A stretch of DNA of 64,000 nt from positions 372,001-436,000 of the forward strand of contig NZ_PGTX01000001.1 of assembly GCF_002797575.1 (NCBI RefSeq), given 5' to 3'. A program made the position numbers and the translations under genes. A model generated the notes under the pieces. That model had not been told where the DNA came from. It was given only the letters and a program-made list of their open reading frames with translations, and ran no database searches. Shown piece after piece: positions 1-7,983 of the stretch; position 1 is the first letter of the stretch, and each line of letters opens with the position of its first letter. The DNA comes from Polynucleobacter brandtiae (GTDB taxonomy: Bacteria > Pseudomonadota > Gammaproteobacteria > Burkholderiales > Burkholderiaceae).

Positions 1-2
1 GC

Positions 3-296
3 GGCTTAGCAGGCTCCTTAAGGGCTCTCCATCTTTCAATTGTGCCTATCGACTCACTAAATTATCTTCAATCAGGTCAAGCTGTAATGATGAGTATCTT
101 GGGCGGAATGGGCACTTTCTTCGGGCCGTTCATTGGTGCTGCAGTGATGCTTTACCTTGAGGATGTGGTGACCACTTTTACTAGGCATTGGATGGCAGTA
201 ATTGGATTAGTCTTTATGTTCTTTGTTTTATTTTTTCCAAAGGGCATCTGGGGAACAATATTAAATAAGCTTAATCAAAACCAGGACTCTAAATAA
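3..296 (+). CDS. livM: Branched-chain amino acid ABC transporter permease LivM, C-terminal part
   Basis: The frame is open from the left edge of the window, so only about the last 97 residues are present. They show the typical end of a LivM permease: a glycine-rich GGMGTFFGPFIGAA segment, two hydrophobic membrane stretches and FFPKGIWG just before a short polar tail. LivM is one of two inner-membrane permeases of the HAAT family that import leucine, isoleucine, valine or related substrates. The stop overlaps the livG start (TAATG), so the genes are translationally coupled. The exact substrate cannot be read from this fragment; amides or urea are possible for this family. Confidence 0.88.
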   Translation, partial: GLAGSLRALHLSIVPIDSLNYLQSGQAVMMSILGGMGTFFGPFIGAAVMLYLEDVVTTFTRHWMAVIGLVFMFFVLFFPKGIWGTILNKLNQNQDSK

Positions 297-1051
297 TGGA
301 TAGGCTGAATCAGACCCCTATTTTAGAAGCGCGAAATATTGGCAAGAACTTTGGGAAATTCAAGGCACTGCAACATGTTTCGACCAGCTTTATGCCTGGA
401 ACCCTCACCGCAATTATTGGCCCTAATGGTGCGGGTAAAAGTACTTTTTTTAATGTATTAAGCGGAGCGTTTCCACCATCAAGCGGCGAAATATTATTTA
501 ACGGTAAGGATATAACCGGCTTACAGCAGCATGAGTTTGCTCGTATCGGTATTTCTAAAAGTTTTCAGATTACCAATATTTTTAAGCAGCTGACGGTTCA
601 TGAGAATGTCAGGGTTGCAGCTCAAATGGAGACTTCGCGCTATAACTTTTTGCGTAATGCGCAAAGCTATCCCAAACCTATTGAGCTAGCTGACCAATTA
701 CTACGCCGAGTCAATCTGGAGCACTTAAGCAATAAGAAGACAGGCGACCTTGCTCATGGACAACAACGCGCACTTGAAATTGCTATGGCGCTGGCCTGTG
801 ACCCCAGTCTTTTACTGTTGGACGAGCCAACTGCGGGTATGTCACCAGAAGAGACGCTGGTTATGATGGATTTAATTCGCACCCTTTCTAACGAAAGAAC
901 CGTAATTTTAGTAGAGCACAAAATGAAGCTCATCATGGGGCTGTGTAAGCGCATCATCGTCTTACATCATGGTGAATTTTTGGCAGAGGGCTCTCCAGAA
1001 GAAGTTCAAAATAATGCTGAGGTGCGTCGTGTGTACCTAGGCCAGGGCTAA
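296..1051 (+). CDS. livG: Branched-chain amino acid ABC transporter ATP-binding protein LivG
   Basis: This 251-residue cytoplasmic ATPase powers the LivHM-type permease. Walker A is GPNGAGKST (residues 42-50), followed by the Q-loop in SFQITNIF, the LivG-style signature LAHGQQRALEIA and Walker B LLLLDEPTAGMSPEE. The C-terminal sequence EHKMKLIMGLCKRIIVLHHG is typical of LivG rather than LivF. The ATG overlaps the stop of livM and livF follows 11 bases downstream, which gives the usual livMGF operon order. Confidence 0.95.
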   Translation: MDRLNQTPILEARNIGKNFGKFKALQHVSTSFMPGTLTAIIGPNGAGKSTFFNVLSGAFPPSSGEILFNGKDITGLQQHEFARIGISKSFQITNIFKQLTVHENVRVAAQMETSRYNFLRNAQSYPKPIELADQLLRRVNLEHLSNKKTGDLAHGQQRALEIAMALACDPSLLLLDEPTAGMSPEETLVMMDLIRTLSNERTVILVEHKMKLIMGLCKRIIVLHHGEFLAEGSPEEVQNNAEVRRVYLGQG

Positions 1052-1062
1052 GAGGCTTACTT

Positions 1063-1767
1063 ATGTTGCGTGTTGAAAATTTAAATGCCTGGTACGATCG
1101 GAGTCATATTCTTCAGGGCATTTCCTTAGAGGTACATAAAGGAGAAATTGTTACCTTAATGGGCAGGAATGGCGCTGGTAAAACTACTACCCTGCGCTCC
1201 CTAATGGGCCTTCTTTCAAAAAAGGAAGGCCAGGCCACTATTGACGGAATATCATTCTTAGATCTACCCGCACATGATCGCTACCATCTAGGTTTAGCGT
1301 ACGTACCAGAGGATCGCCGCATTGTTCCAGGGCTTACCGTTAAAGAGAATCTTGAGCTTGGTGTCATTGCTAAAAAAAATCATGGTGATATGAGCGCCTT
1401 AGTAGATGAAATCGCAGAGACATTCCCGCGCCTCAAAGAGCGCTTGGGTCAAGATGGCACTTCTATGTCTGGTGGAGAGCAGCAAATGCTGGCCATTGCA
1501 AGAGCCATGATTGGCAAGCCTAAGGTCATCCTTCTGGATGAGCCTTCCGAAGGGATCATGCCAGTATTGGTTGATGAAATGTTCGAATTGTTCGCCAAAC
1601 TAAAGCAGCAAGGTCTGACTATTTTATTGGTGGAACAGAATGTGCAACAGGCACTAAAAATATCTGATCGTGCTTATATTTTGGATCAAGGCGAAATTGT
1701 TTTTCATGACACTGCCCAGAATTTACTTAATAATGACGAAATTCAGCAAAAATATTGCGCCGTCTAA
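1063..1767 (+). CDS. livF: Branched-chain amino acid ABC transporter ATP-binding protein LivF
   Basis: This is the second ATPase (234 residues) of the branched-chain amino acid importer. Walker A is GRNGAGKTT near residues 34-42, the signature is MSGGEQQMLAIARAM, and Walker B is VILLDEPSEGI; the SEG after the Walker B box is characteristic of LivF. LEGG-type C-terminal regulatory domains are absent, as expected. It is the last gene of the operon. The convergent DedA-like gene ends 11 bases downstream, and no clear terminator hairpin is seen between the two. Confidence 0.95.
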   Translation: MLRVENLNAWYDRSHILQGISLEVHKGEIVTLMGRNGAGKTTTLRSLMGLLSKKEGQATIDGISFLDLPAHDRYHLGLAYVPEDRRIVPGLTVKENLELGVIAKKNHGDMSALVDEIAETFPRLKERLGQDGTSMSGGEQQMLAIARAMIGKPKVILLDEPSEGIMPVLVDEMFELFAKLKQQGLTILLVEQNVQQALKISDRAYILDQGEIVFHDTAQNLLNNDEIQQKYCAV

Positions 1768-1777
1768 GTCCTCTGGT

Positions 1778-2281
1778 TTAGTAAATGCCAACCCAGCGTC
1801 CCAGTAGATGCCAAAAACTCATCGGTAAGAGCGTTAAAAGCCAGGTAATCGTGACATAGCGAAGAAACTTTCCGATAGTCATGTAAATCAAGCAAGGCAT
1901 CCAAGCCAATCTCAGCCAACCGGCCGCTAAACACAAGGGATCGCCTAAACCAGGGAGCCAAGAGAGCAGCAACATCTTCGGGCCTCTAGCCTCCAACCAA
2001 CGCTGCATTCGACCATTTGTGGGCCCCTTAAGGGATTCAAAACTATTCCGACTGAGAAGCCCAAGCCACCAGTCAAGCATGCCACCTAAGGTATTACCCA
2101 CGGTCGCCACAAAAATAGCTACCCAATATAAATGAGGGTTAATGGTGATGTAAGCAAATAAAATAGGTTCAGAACCAATTGGAATCAAAGTAGCTGAAAT
2201 GAAGGCGCTTATCAACACCGCAGGCAAGCCAATCGAAGGCATACCAAAGAAATCAAAAAAATGAGCAAGCATCAGGTCCAT
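1778..2281 (-). CDS. YqaA-type small membrane protein (DedA/VTT family)
   Basis: A 167-residue integral membrane protein with four or five hydrophobic segments. The GNTLGGMLDWWLG segment and the SWLPGLGDPLCLAAGWLR segment correspond to the conserved glycine/proline motifs of the SNARE-associated (VTT/DedA) superfamily, YqaA subgroup. Larger DedA proteins are linked to undecaprenyl-phosphate or phospholipid translocation. The function of the short YqaA branch is not established, so no function is assigned. It is a single gene, convergent with livF and divergent from the acyl-CoA dehydrogenase gene. Confidence 0.8.
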   Translation of the reverse strand: MDLMLAHFFDFFGMPSIGLPAVLISAFISATLIPIGSEPILFAYITINPHLYWVAIFVATVGNTLGGMLDWWLGLLSRNSFESLKGPTNGRMQRWLEARGPKMLLLSWLPGLGDPLCLAAGWLRLAWMPCLIYMTIGKFLRYVTITWLLTLLPMSFWHLLGRWVGIY

Positions 2282-2384
2282 AAGGGCCTATTTTGAACTA
2301 GTTTCGGTATTTCACGCTATTTTTGATTCTTGCTTACACTAGAGACTCTGATTCAAAATTAACCTTTTATTCTCTGAAAAACTG

Positions 2385-3554
2385 ATGAGCCACCCTATTC
2401 CCAAGCCAGACCAATATCAAGATATGCGAGAAGCCTTGCGCGACCTTTGTGGGAGTTTCGATTCAGCCTATTGGCAAAAAGTCGACCATGAGCGTGCCTA
2501 CCCAGAGACATTCGTAGATGCAATGACATCCGCTGGTTGGTTGGCCGCCCTCATCCCGGAAGAATATGGAGGATCAGGCCTAGGGCTTGCTGAAGCTTCA
2601 GTCATCATGGAAGAGATCAATTTTTCTGGAGGTAATGCTGGTTCTTGCCATGGTCAAATGTATAACATGGGCACTCTATTGCGCCATGGTTCAGATGCGC
2701 AAAAGAAGCTCTACCTGCCACAAATTGCCAGCGGCAAATTACGTCTTCAGTCGATGGCAGTAACTGAGCCCAGCACTGGTACGGATACCACCAAACTGAA
2801 AACTACGGCTGTAAAAAAGGGGGATCAGTACGTCATTAATGGTCAAAAGGTATGGATCTCTCGTATTCAGCATTCTGACTTAATGATACTTTTGGCCCGC
2901 ACCACTCCACTAGCAGAAGTGAAGAAAAAGTCTGAGGGAATGTCGATTTTTATCGTCAACCTCAAAGATGCCATCGGCAAGGGAATGGAAATTCAGCCAA
3001 TCGCCAACATGGTGAATCATGAGACGAACGAAGTCTTCTTCGATAACTTAGAAATCCCTGCCGAAAACTTAATCGGCGTGGAGGGGCAAGGATTTAAATA
3101 CATACTGGATGGCTTAAATGCCGAGCGTGTGCTGATTGCTGCAGAATGTATTGGCGATGCTTATTGGTTTGTGGATAAGGCACGGCGCTATGCAAACGAA
3201 CGCGTTGTCTTTGATCGCCCGATTGGTAAAAATCAGGGCATTCAGTTTCCTATTGCCGATAGCTTTATCGAAACCGAAGCAGCTAACCTCATGCGCTTTA
3301 AAGCTTGCGAACTATTTGACAACAATCATCCTTGCGGGGCTGAGTCGAACATGGCGAAATATCTTGCAGCAAAAGCCTCCTGGGAGGCCGCAAATGTTTG
3401 CCTGCAAACCCATGGTGGCTTTGGTTTCGCAAATGAATATGACGTTGAGCGAAAATTCAGAGAAACGCGTCTTTATCAAGTGGCGCCTATTTCTACCAAC
3501 TTGATTTACTCGTATGTTGCAGAGCACATCCTTGGTCTGCCCCGCTCTTTTTAA
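2385..3554 (+). CDS. Acyl-CoA dehydrogenase family flavoprotein
   Basis: A 389-residue protein spanning the full acyl-CoA dehydrogenase fold: an N-terminal helical domain with IPEEYGGSGLGLAEASVIMEE, a middle beta domain with TEPSTGTDTTKLKT and INGQKVWIS, and a C-terminal domain ending in THGGFGFANEYDVERKFRETRLYQ. FAD-dependent alpha,beta-dehydrogenation of an acyl-CoA is expected. The usual C-terminal catalytic Glu of YEGT is replaced (YQVAPIST). Glu247 in NAERVLIAAE lies where isovaleryl-CoA and long-chain enzymes carry their base. A CoA-transferase gene follows 49 bases downstream, suggesting a joint pathway that activates and oxidises an organic acid. The substrate is unknown. Confidence 0.9.
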   Translation: MSHPIPKPDQYQDMREALRDLCGSFDSAYWQKVDHERAYPETFVDAMTSAGWLAALIPEEYGGSGLGLAEASVIMEEINFSGGNAGSCHGQMYNMGTLLRHGSDAQKKLYLPQIASGKLRLQSMAVTEPSTGTDTTKLKTTAVKKGDQYVINGQKVWISRIQHSDLMILLARTTPLAEVKKKSEGMSIFIVNLKDAIGKGMEIQPIANMVNHETNEVFFDNLEIPAENLIGVEGQGFKYILDGLNAERVLIAAECIGDAYWFVDKARRYANERVVFDRPIGKNQGIQFPIADSFIETEAANLMRFKACELFDNNHPCGAESNMAKYLAAKASWEAANVCLQTHGGFGFANEYDVERKFRETRLYQVAPISTNLIYSYVAEHILGLPRSF

Positions 3555-3603
3555 GTGGTCTATATTTTTCTAACTAATTACGCCAGGGTATGAGCACCAA
3601 CAT

Positions 3604-4788
3604 ATGAACACCCGACCTTTAGATGGTATTACCGTCATTTCTCTTGAGCATGCGATTGCCGCCCCTTTTTGCACCCGTCAACTAGCCGACCTTGGTGCTC
3701 GCGTCATTAAAGTTGAACGTCCTAGTGCCGGTGACTTTGCTCGGGCCTATGATGAGCGTGTCAATGGCATGTCCTCGCACTTCACTTGGGTGAATCGCTC
3801 TAAAGAAAGTTTGACTCTGGATCTAAAGCAAGCATCGGCATTAGAGGCACTCAAGACCCTTCTCAAAACAGCGGATGTGTTGGTTCAAAATCTAGCCCCC
3901 GGTGCAGCTGCCCGTATGGGGCTGACTGCAGAGCAGCTACATAAAGACAATCCTAGATTAATTTTGTGCGACATCTCAGGCTATGGCAACAATGGTCCCT
4001 ATCGAGATAAAAAAGCCTACGACCTTTTGATTCAAAGTGAAGCAGGCTTCCTATCAGTTACAGGCACCCCTGAAACACCCAGTAAGGCAGGTAATTCCAT
4101 TGCGGATATTGCTGCCGGCATGTACGCGTATACGAATATCTTGGCAGCACTTTTGCAAAGAGATAAAACAGGTAAAGGATCTACTATTGATGTATCCATG
4201 CTCGAGTCTCTAAGCGAGTGGATGAGCTATCCGCTCTACTATGCTTATGAGGGCGCAACTCCGCCTCCTCGTAATGGTGCTTCTCATGCCACGATTTATC
4301 CTTATGGCCCCTTTCAGGCAGGTGATGGTGGCACAGTCATGCTTGGTTTACAAAATGATCGTGAGTGGGTACAGTTTTGCGAAGTAGTTCTAGAAGATGC
4401 TGAGCTCGCCAAGGATGAGCGCTTTGATCAAAACTTTAAACGCAATGAAAAACGAGAGGCATTATTAGTGATTATTGATGCCTGCTTTAGTCAGCTCACT
4501 ACAGCTCAGGTGATTGCTAAATTAGATCAAGCTCAAATTGCCAACGCCCGTTTAAATGATATGAACGGCCTTTGGAAGCACGAACAACTTCAAGCGAGAG
4601 ACCGCTGGGTTGAGGTGGGATCACCGGTAGGCCCTATATCTGCCATGTTACCCCCAGGAAAAAATAGTAGTTATGCCTATCGGATGGATGACATCCCCTC
4701 AGTAGGTCAGCATACCCAGAGAATCCTATCAGAGATTGGCATCCCTGCAAACGAGATTGCATTAATGCGAGCTCAGGGCGCTATTTAA
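3604..4788 (+). CDS. CaiB/BaiF family (class III) CoA-transferase
   Basis: A 394-residue protein of normal family length with the N-terminal GITVISLEHAIAAPFCTRQLADLGARVIKVE-type Rossmann half (quoted loosely), a conserved NRSKESLTLDLK stretch, and the SIADIAAGMYA motif. In the last motif Asp168 matches the catalytic aspartate of formyl-CoA transferase, which forms an aspartyl-CoA anhydride. The enzyme moves CoA between carboxylic acids in the cytoplasm. It probably forms an operon with the acyl-CoA dehydrogenase gene. Family members act on many acids (citramalate, mesaconate, carnitine, succinate), so no substrate is proposed. Confidence 0.92.
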   Translation: MNTRPLDGITVISLEHAIAAPFCTRQLADLGARVIKVERPSAGDFARAYDERVNGMSSHFTWVNRSKESLTLDLKQASALEALKTLLKTADVLVQNLAPGAAARMGLTAEQLHKDNPRLILCDISGYGNNGPYRDKKAYDLLIQSEAGFLSVTGTPETPSKAGNSIADIAAGMYAYTNILAALLQRDKTGKGSTIDVSMLESLSEWMSYPLYYAYEGATPPPRNGASHATIYPYGPFQAGDGGTVMLGLQNDREWVQFCEVVLEDAELAKDERFDQNFKRNEKREALLVIIDACFSQLTTAQVIAKLDQAQIANARLNDMNGLWKHEQLQARDRWVEVGSPVGPISAMLPPGKNSSYAYRMDDIPSVGQHTQRILSEIGIPANEIALMRAQGAI

Positions 4789-4796
4789 CCTAAAAG

Positions 4797-6272
4797 TTAA
4801 AGTAATGGTGATGTTAAGTGGGCTGCATTTTCTAGGAGCACACGCCAACGTGGCCGCTTGCCCCAAGCTGTTGGATCGACTCTGTCGGACAAGGCTAAGT
4901 AAGACTCAATTAATTTCTCTAGAGTGGCGCAGAATGCCTCGTTATAAACAATTAAGCTGATCTCAAAATTCAGGCGTAAGCTTCGTTGGTCAAAGTTGAC
5001 TGATCCGAAAATAGCAATACGTCGATCGATTAATAAGCTCTTCGTATGCAACAGCCCCCCATGAAATTCAGCGATTCGTACGCCAGCCTGCATAAGATCC
5101 GCGTACAAACTACGACTGCTCCAGGCAACTAATTTTGAATCATTCAATTTGGGCACAATCAAAGTAACGATCACACCTCGTCCAGCGGCGGCCATCAGTG
5201 CCTGCATCAATCCATCATCGGGGCCAAAATAAGGCGTAGTGATAGTAAGCTCCTCTCGTGCATCCATAATTGCAGAGAGTAAGACCTGATACAAAACATC
5301 ATCACGATAAACTGGGCCCGATGAAAACTCTTGGGCCAATACTTTACCTTCTAACGGCATTGGGGCTGGGGCTAGCGTATTAAAGTGATTAATCTTTGGG
5401 TTATCAACACTCCAGTCAAAAGCAAACGTCAACTCAAATTGTGATGCTACAGGACCCTCTATTCTGACCATCGCATCAACCCATTCACCCACTCCCGAAT
5501 CTTGCTTAAAAGTGCGCGGGTCAACCATATTCATACTGCCAGTCCACACAATGGCGTTATCAACTACAAATATTTTTCGATGAAGCCTCAGATCAGCACG
5601 GCGGAACTGAAAGCGGCCGATCTGAATAGGTAAAGCTTCGGTTATTTCGATGCCAACACTTTTAAATCGCGCTGGCCAGATCGATTTAAACCAAATCTTA
5701 CTTCCCAAGGAATCCAATAGTATTTTGCAGGCTACGCCTCTTTTAGCGGCAGTAATCAAGGCCTCACATACGCGATCTGCATCACCTCCTAAAGCCCAAA
5801 TATAAAATTCGAGATGCAGCGTGTGCTTGGCCTGATTGATCTCGTCAATAAAATGCTGCAAGATTTCAAGTGAATTTGTGTGCAGCTCAATCTTATTCCC
5901 TGCAATAACGGGAGATCCATTGTTAGACTCCGCCAAAAGACTAAGCGCCCTTCCCTCTAAGGGTAACTGATCTCTGTCTTGGAGATATCGTTGGCGCATG
6001 GTCTCAGAAATTAATGAGTACTCTCGCTCCATACGAATAATCTTGCGTGTGAGCTTTCGACCTACAGGGCGCTCGCCTATTAATATATACAAGGCAATGC
6101 CAACCAAGGGAAATAACACCACAATCAGAAACCAGGCAATAGCGACACCAACTGGCCGCCTTACTGAGATCAGGCGAAATCCAAAAATGATTACGATAGC
6201 TGCATGTAGCGCAGGTACCCACAGCAAAGAGAATCCAAAAATAGAACTTAAAAGGTAATTTAAAATACTCAT
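4797..6272 (-). CDS. cls: Cardiolipin synthase, phospholipase D family
   Basis: A 491-residue protein with two N-terminal membrane segments (about residues 5-30 and 42-66) and two HKD phospholipase D motifs: HRKIFVVD at 231-238 followed by GSMN, and HTKSLLID at 409-416 followed by GSVNFDQRS. This is the architecture of the ClsA type. It condenses two phosphatidylglycerol molecules into cardiolipin and glycerol at the inner membrane. The ATG overlaps the stop of the upstream endonuclease-family gene by four bases, so it is the third gene of a coupled set of three. Its stop and that of the convergent CoA-transferase lie in a 6-bp inverted repeat (TTTAAC/GTTAAA). Confidence 0.93.
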   Translation of the reverse strand: MSILNYLLSSIFGFSLLWVPALHAAIVIIFGFRLISVRRPVGVAIAWFLIVVLFPLVGIALYILIGERPVGRKLTRKIIRMEREYSLISETMRQRYLQDRDQLPLEGRALSLLAESNNGSPVIAGNKIELHTNSLEILQHFIDEINQAKHTLHLEFYIWALGGDADRVCEALITAAKRGVACKILLDSLGSKIWFKSIWPARFKSVGIEITEALPIQIGRFQFRRADLRLHRKIFVVDNAIVWTGSMNMVDPRTFKQDSGVGEWVDAMVRIEGPVASQFELTFAFDWSVDNPKINHFNTLAPAPMPLEGKVLAQEFSSGPVYRDDVLYQVLLSAIMDAREELTITTPYFGPDDGLMQALMAAAGRGVIVTLIVPKLNDSKLVAWSSRSLYADLMQAGVRIAEFHGGLLHTKSLLIDRRIAIFGSVNFDQRSLRLNFEISLIVYNEAFCATLEKLIESYLALSDRVDPTAWGKRPRWRVLLENAAHLTSPLL

Positions 6273-7021
6273 GAAATCTCCAGCTCCGCAGTAATACCTA
6301 AGTGATCAGATAACTTTAACCACTCATGCAAAATTTCTGCTGAATGAATTTTTAGGCCTCGGACATAGATACGGTCCATCGGCAATAATGGCTTCACGCT
6401 AGGAAACGTTTTTGCTGGCGATCCTGTGAGAGCCTCAAAGACTTCGCTAAAGCCAGCCTCTCGCATCGGGACACTAATACGATTGCGCCAGTCATTGAAA
6501 TCACCCGCCACAATGGTAGGGCCACCTTGCGCAAGAGAATCTATGTAGCGAATAATCTCTACTAATTGTCGCTCTCGACCACGCTCAAATAATGCAAGGT
6601 GTACACAAAAGCAATGGATTGGTGTCGATACCCCCTCAAGATAAGTGATGCTATGTAATAAGCCTCGCCGCTCAAACCGATAAGCAGAAATATCGTAGTT
6701 TTCGCCCTTATGTAACGGTCTCTTGGACAGAATGGCGTTGCCATGATGCCCATCTAGGTACTCTGCGTTTTTTCCGTAATGCCAATCATGCCAAAAATCT
6801 TCACATAAAAAATGGGTGAGCTCTGTTGATGGCCACTGTCCAAATCGTTTAATCCGCCCTCGATGCTCCTGCTGAAGCTCCTGCAAAAAAAGTAAATCCG
6901 GGTGGTGAGTCCTCATCTTTTGACGCAGCTCATAGATGGTTGACTTTCGATGTAAGGGAGATACACCCTTGTGCACGTTCATGGTCATGACACTAAAACG
7001 AACAGTCAGGTTTTGCGTCAT
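6269..7021 (-). CDS. Endonuclease/exonuclease/phosphatase family protein (YbhP-like)
   Basis: A 250-residue protein with the EEP fold signatures: SVMTMNVHKG near the N terminus, LLFLQELQ carrying the metal-binding Glu, IVAGDFNDWRNRI with the catalytic Asp/Asn, and a final SDHLGITAELE with the conserved Asp-His pair. The superfamily includes nucleases and phospholipid or inositol phosphatases. YbhP-like members commonly sit next to cardiolipin synthase genes, as here, which hints at a lipid-related role but does not prove it. It overlaps the genes on both sides by four bases. Confidence 0.88.
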   Translation of the reverse strand: MTQNLTVRFSVMTMNVHKGVSPLHRKSTIYELRQKMRTHHPDLLFLQELQQEHRGRIKRFGQWPSTELTHFLCEDFWHDWHYGKNAEYLDGHHGNAILSKRPLHKGENYDISAYRFERRGLLHSITYLEGVSTPIHCFCVHLALFERGRERQLVEIIRYIDSLAQGGPTIVAGDFNDWRNRISVPMREAGFSEVFEALTGSPAKTFPSVKPLLPMDRIYVRGLKIHSAEILHEWLKLSDHLGITAELEIS

Positions 7022-7221
7022 GAGAGCTGTCCCGCTGCAATCTGCCGCCGCATTCGGGCTAAGTAGATCTCACCTTCAACCAACTCTTGGCATTGCATGC
7101 ATTTGTTACAAATGGAAGCCTGTTCGCGCAAATCCTCAATAGAACTGATAGGATGCGCGTCCAAGTAGACACGTAGATCTACGTCAAGCACCTCATTACA
7201 GAGGCAGATCACTTCAGCCAT
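7018..7221 (-). CDS. Small Bfd-like [2Fe-2S]-binding protein
   Basis: A small protein of about 67 residues. It has a CLC pair close to the N terminus and a CNKC (CNKCMQC) group about 30 residues later, the CxC...CxxC arrangement that binds a [2Fe-2S] cluster in bacterioferritin-associated ferredoxin. The second ATG (7221) is preferred because it places VICLC at the usual distance from the N terminus; a start 12 bases upstream is also possible. No bacterioferritin gene is nearby. It is the first gene of the coupled set with the endonuclease-family gene and cls, so a link with iron storage is only inferred from the fold. Confidence 0.78.
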   Translation of the reverse strand: MAEVICLCNEVLDVDLRVYLDAHPISSIEDLREQASICNKCMQCQELVEGEIYLARMRRQIAAGQLS

Positions 7222-7287
7222 GAAGGCAATCAATGGTAAATATTTGCATATAGCCTATTTTGCCATCCCCTTGATAAAATCAGGCCC

Positions 7288-7983
7288 ATGTTTATAACTT
7301 TTCAAGATGCTTTTGGACTGCTAGCGCAACTCGATGCCGCTGTGGTTGGCATTGTCCTCGTCTCTCTACAAGTGAGTCTGACCGCCCTGGTCTTCGGGGT
7401 TCTGATTGGCTTACCTGTTGGAGCACTACTGGCAACGGAAGAATTTAGGGGCAAAAAAAGCATCACCGTGATGCTCAATACGCTGATGGGAGTCCCCACC
7501 GTCATTGTCGGCGTAGTGGTTTACCTTCTACTGACGCGTTCTGGCCCCCTAGGATCATGGGGGTGGTTATTTACACCTAAGGGTATGATTTTGGCTCAAA
7601 TTATGCTCACAGCACCCTTAATTGCAGCCCTAAGCCGTCAATTAATAGAAGATTCCTGGAGAATTCACCGAGATTCATTCAGGGCCCTGCGCTTACCCAG
7701 GATTGCCTCTTTAAAGTGGCTTATTTGGGATTGTCGCTTTTCACTCACGATCGCAGTTTTGGCTGGATTAGCTAGAGCAATATCTGAAGTGGGCGCAGTC
7801 ATGATTGTCGGTGGCAACATTGATCGCTCCACGCGCACAATGACCACCGCCATTGCCCTTGAGACTAGCAAGGGAGATCTCCCTTTAGCTTTAGCCCTTG
7901 GCATCGTCCTTTTAGGAATTGTTTTACTAGCGAATATCTTCACCTTTATTGTTCGACAAATTGCGGAGCGAAGATATGGTTAA
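7288..7983 (+). CDS. tupB: Tungstate-type ABC transporter permease TupB
   Basis: A 231-residue permease with five to six hydrophobic segments and the cytoplasmic EAA-type loop RIHRDSFRALRLPRIASLKW. The segment ARAISEVGAVMIVGGNI is characteristic of the molybdate/tungstate/sulfate permease group; the length and MGVPTVIVGVVVYLLLTRSGPLG fit TupB more closely than ModB. It should form the membrane channel for oxyanion import. It overlaps tupC by eight bases. No periplasmic binding protein (tupA) is adjacent, so specificity for tungstate rests on family resemblance alone. Confidence 0.85.
   Translation: MFITFQDAFGLLAQLDAAVVGIVLVSLQVSLTALVFGVLIGLPVGALLATEEFRGKKSITVMLNTLMGVPTVIVGVVVYLLLTRSGPLGSWGWLFTPKGMILAQIMLTAPLIAALSRQLIEDSWRIHRDSFRALRLPRIASLKWLIWDCRFSLTIAVLAGLARAISEVGAVMIVGGNIDRSTRTMTTAIALETSKGDLPLALALGIVLLGIVLLANIFTFIVRQIAERRYG

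Noticed and set aside
3136..3504. Plus-strand open frame of 122 codons inside the acyl-CoA dehydrogenase gene
   Set aside because: It is a different frame over the catalytic domain, which is intact in its own frame; no sign of a frameshift.
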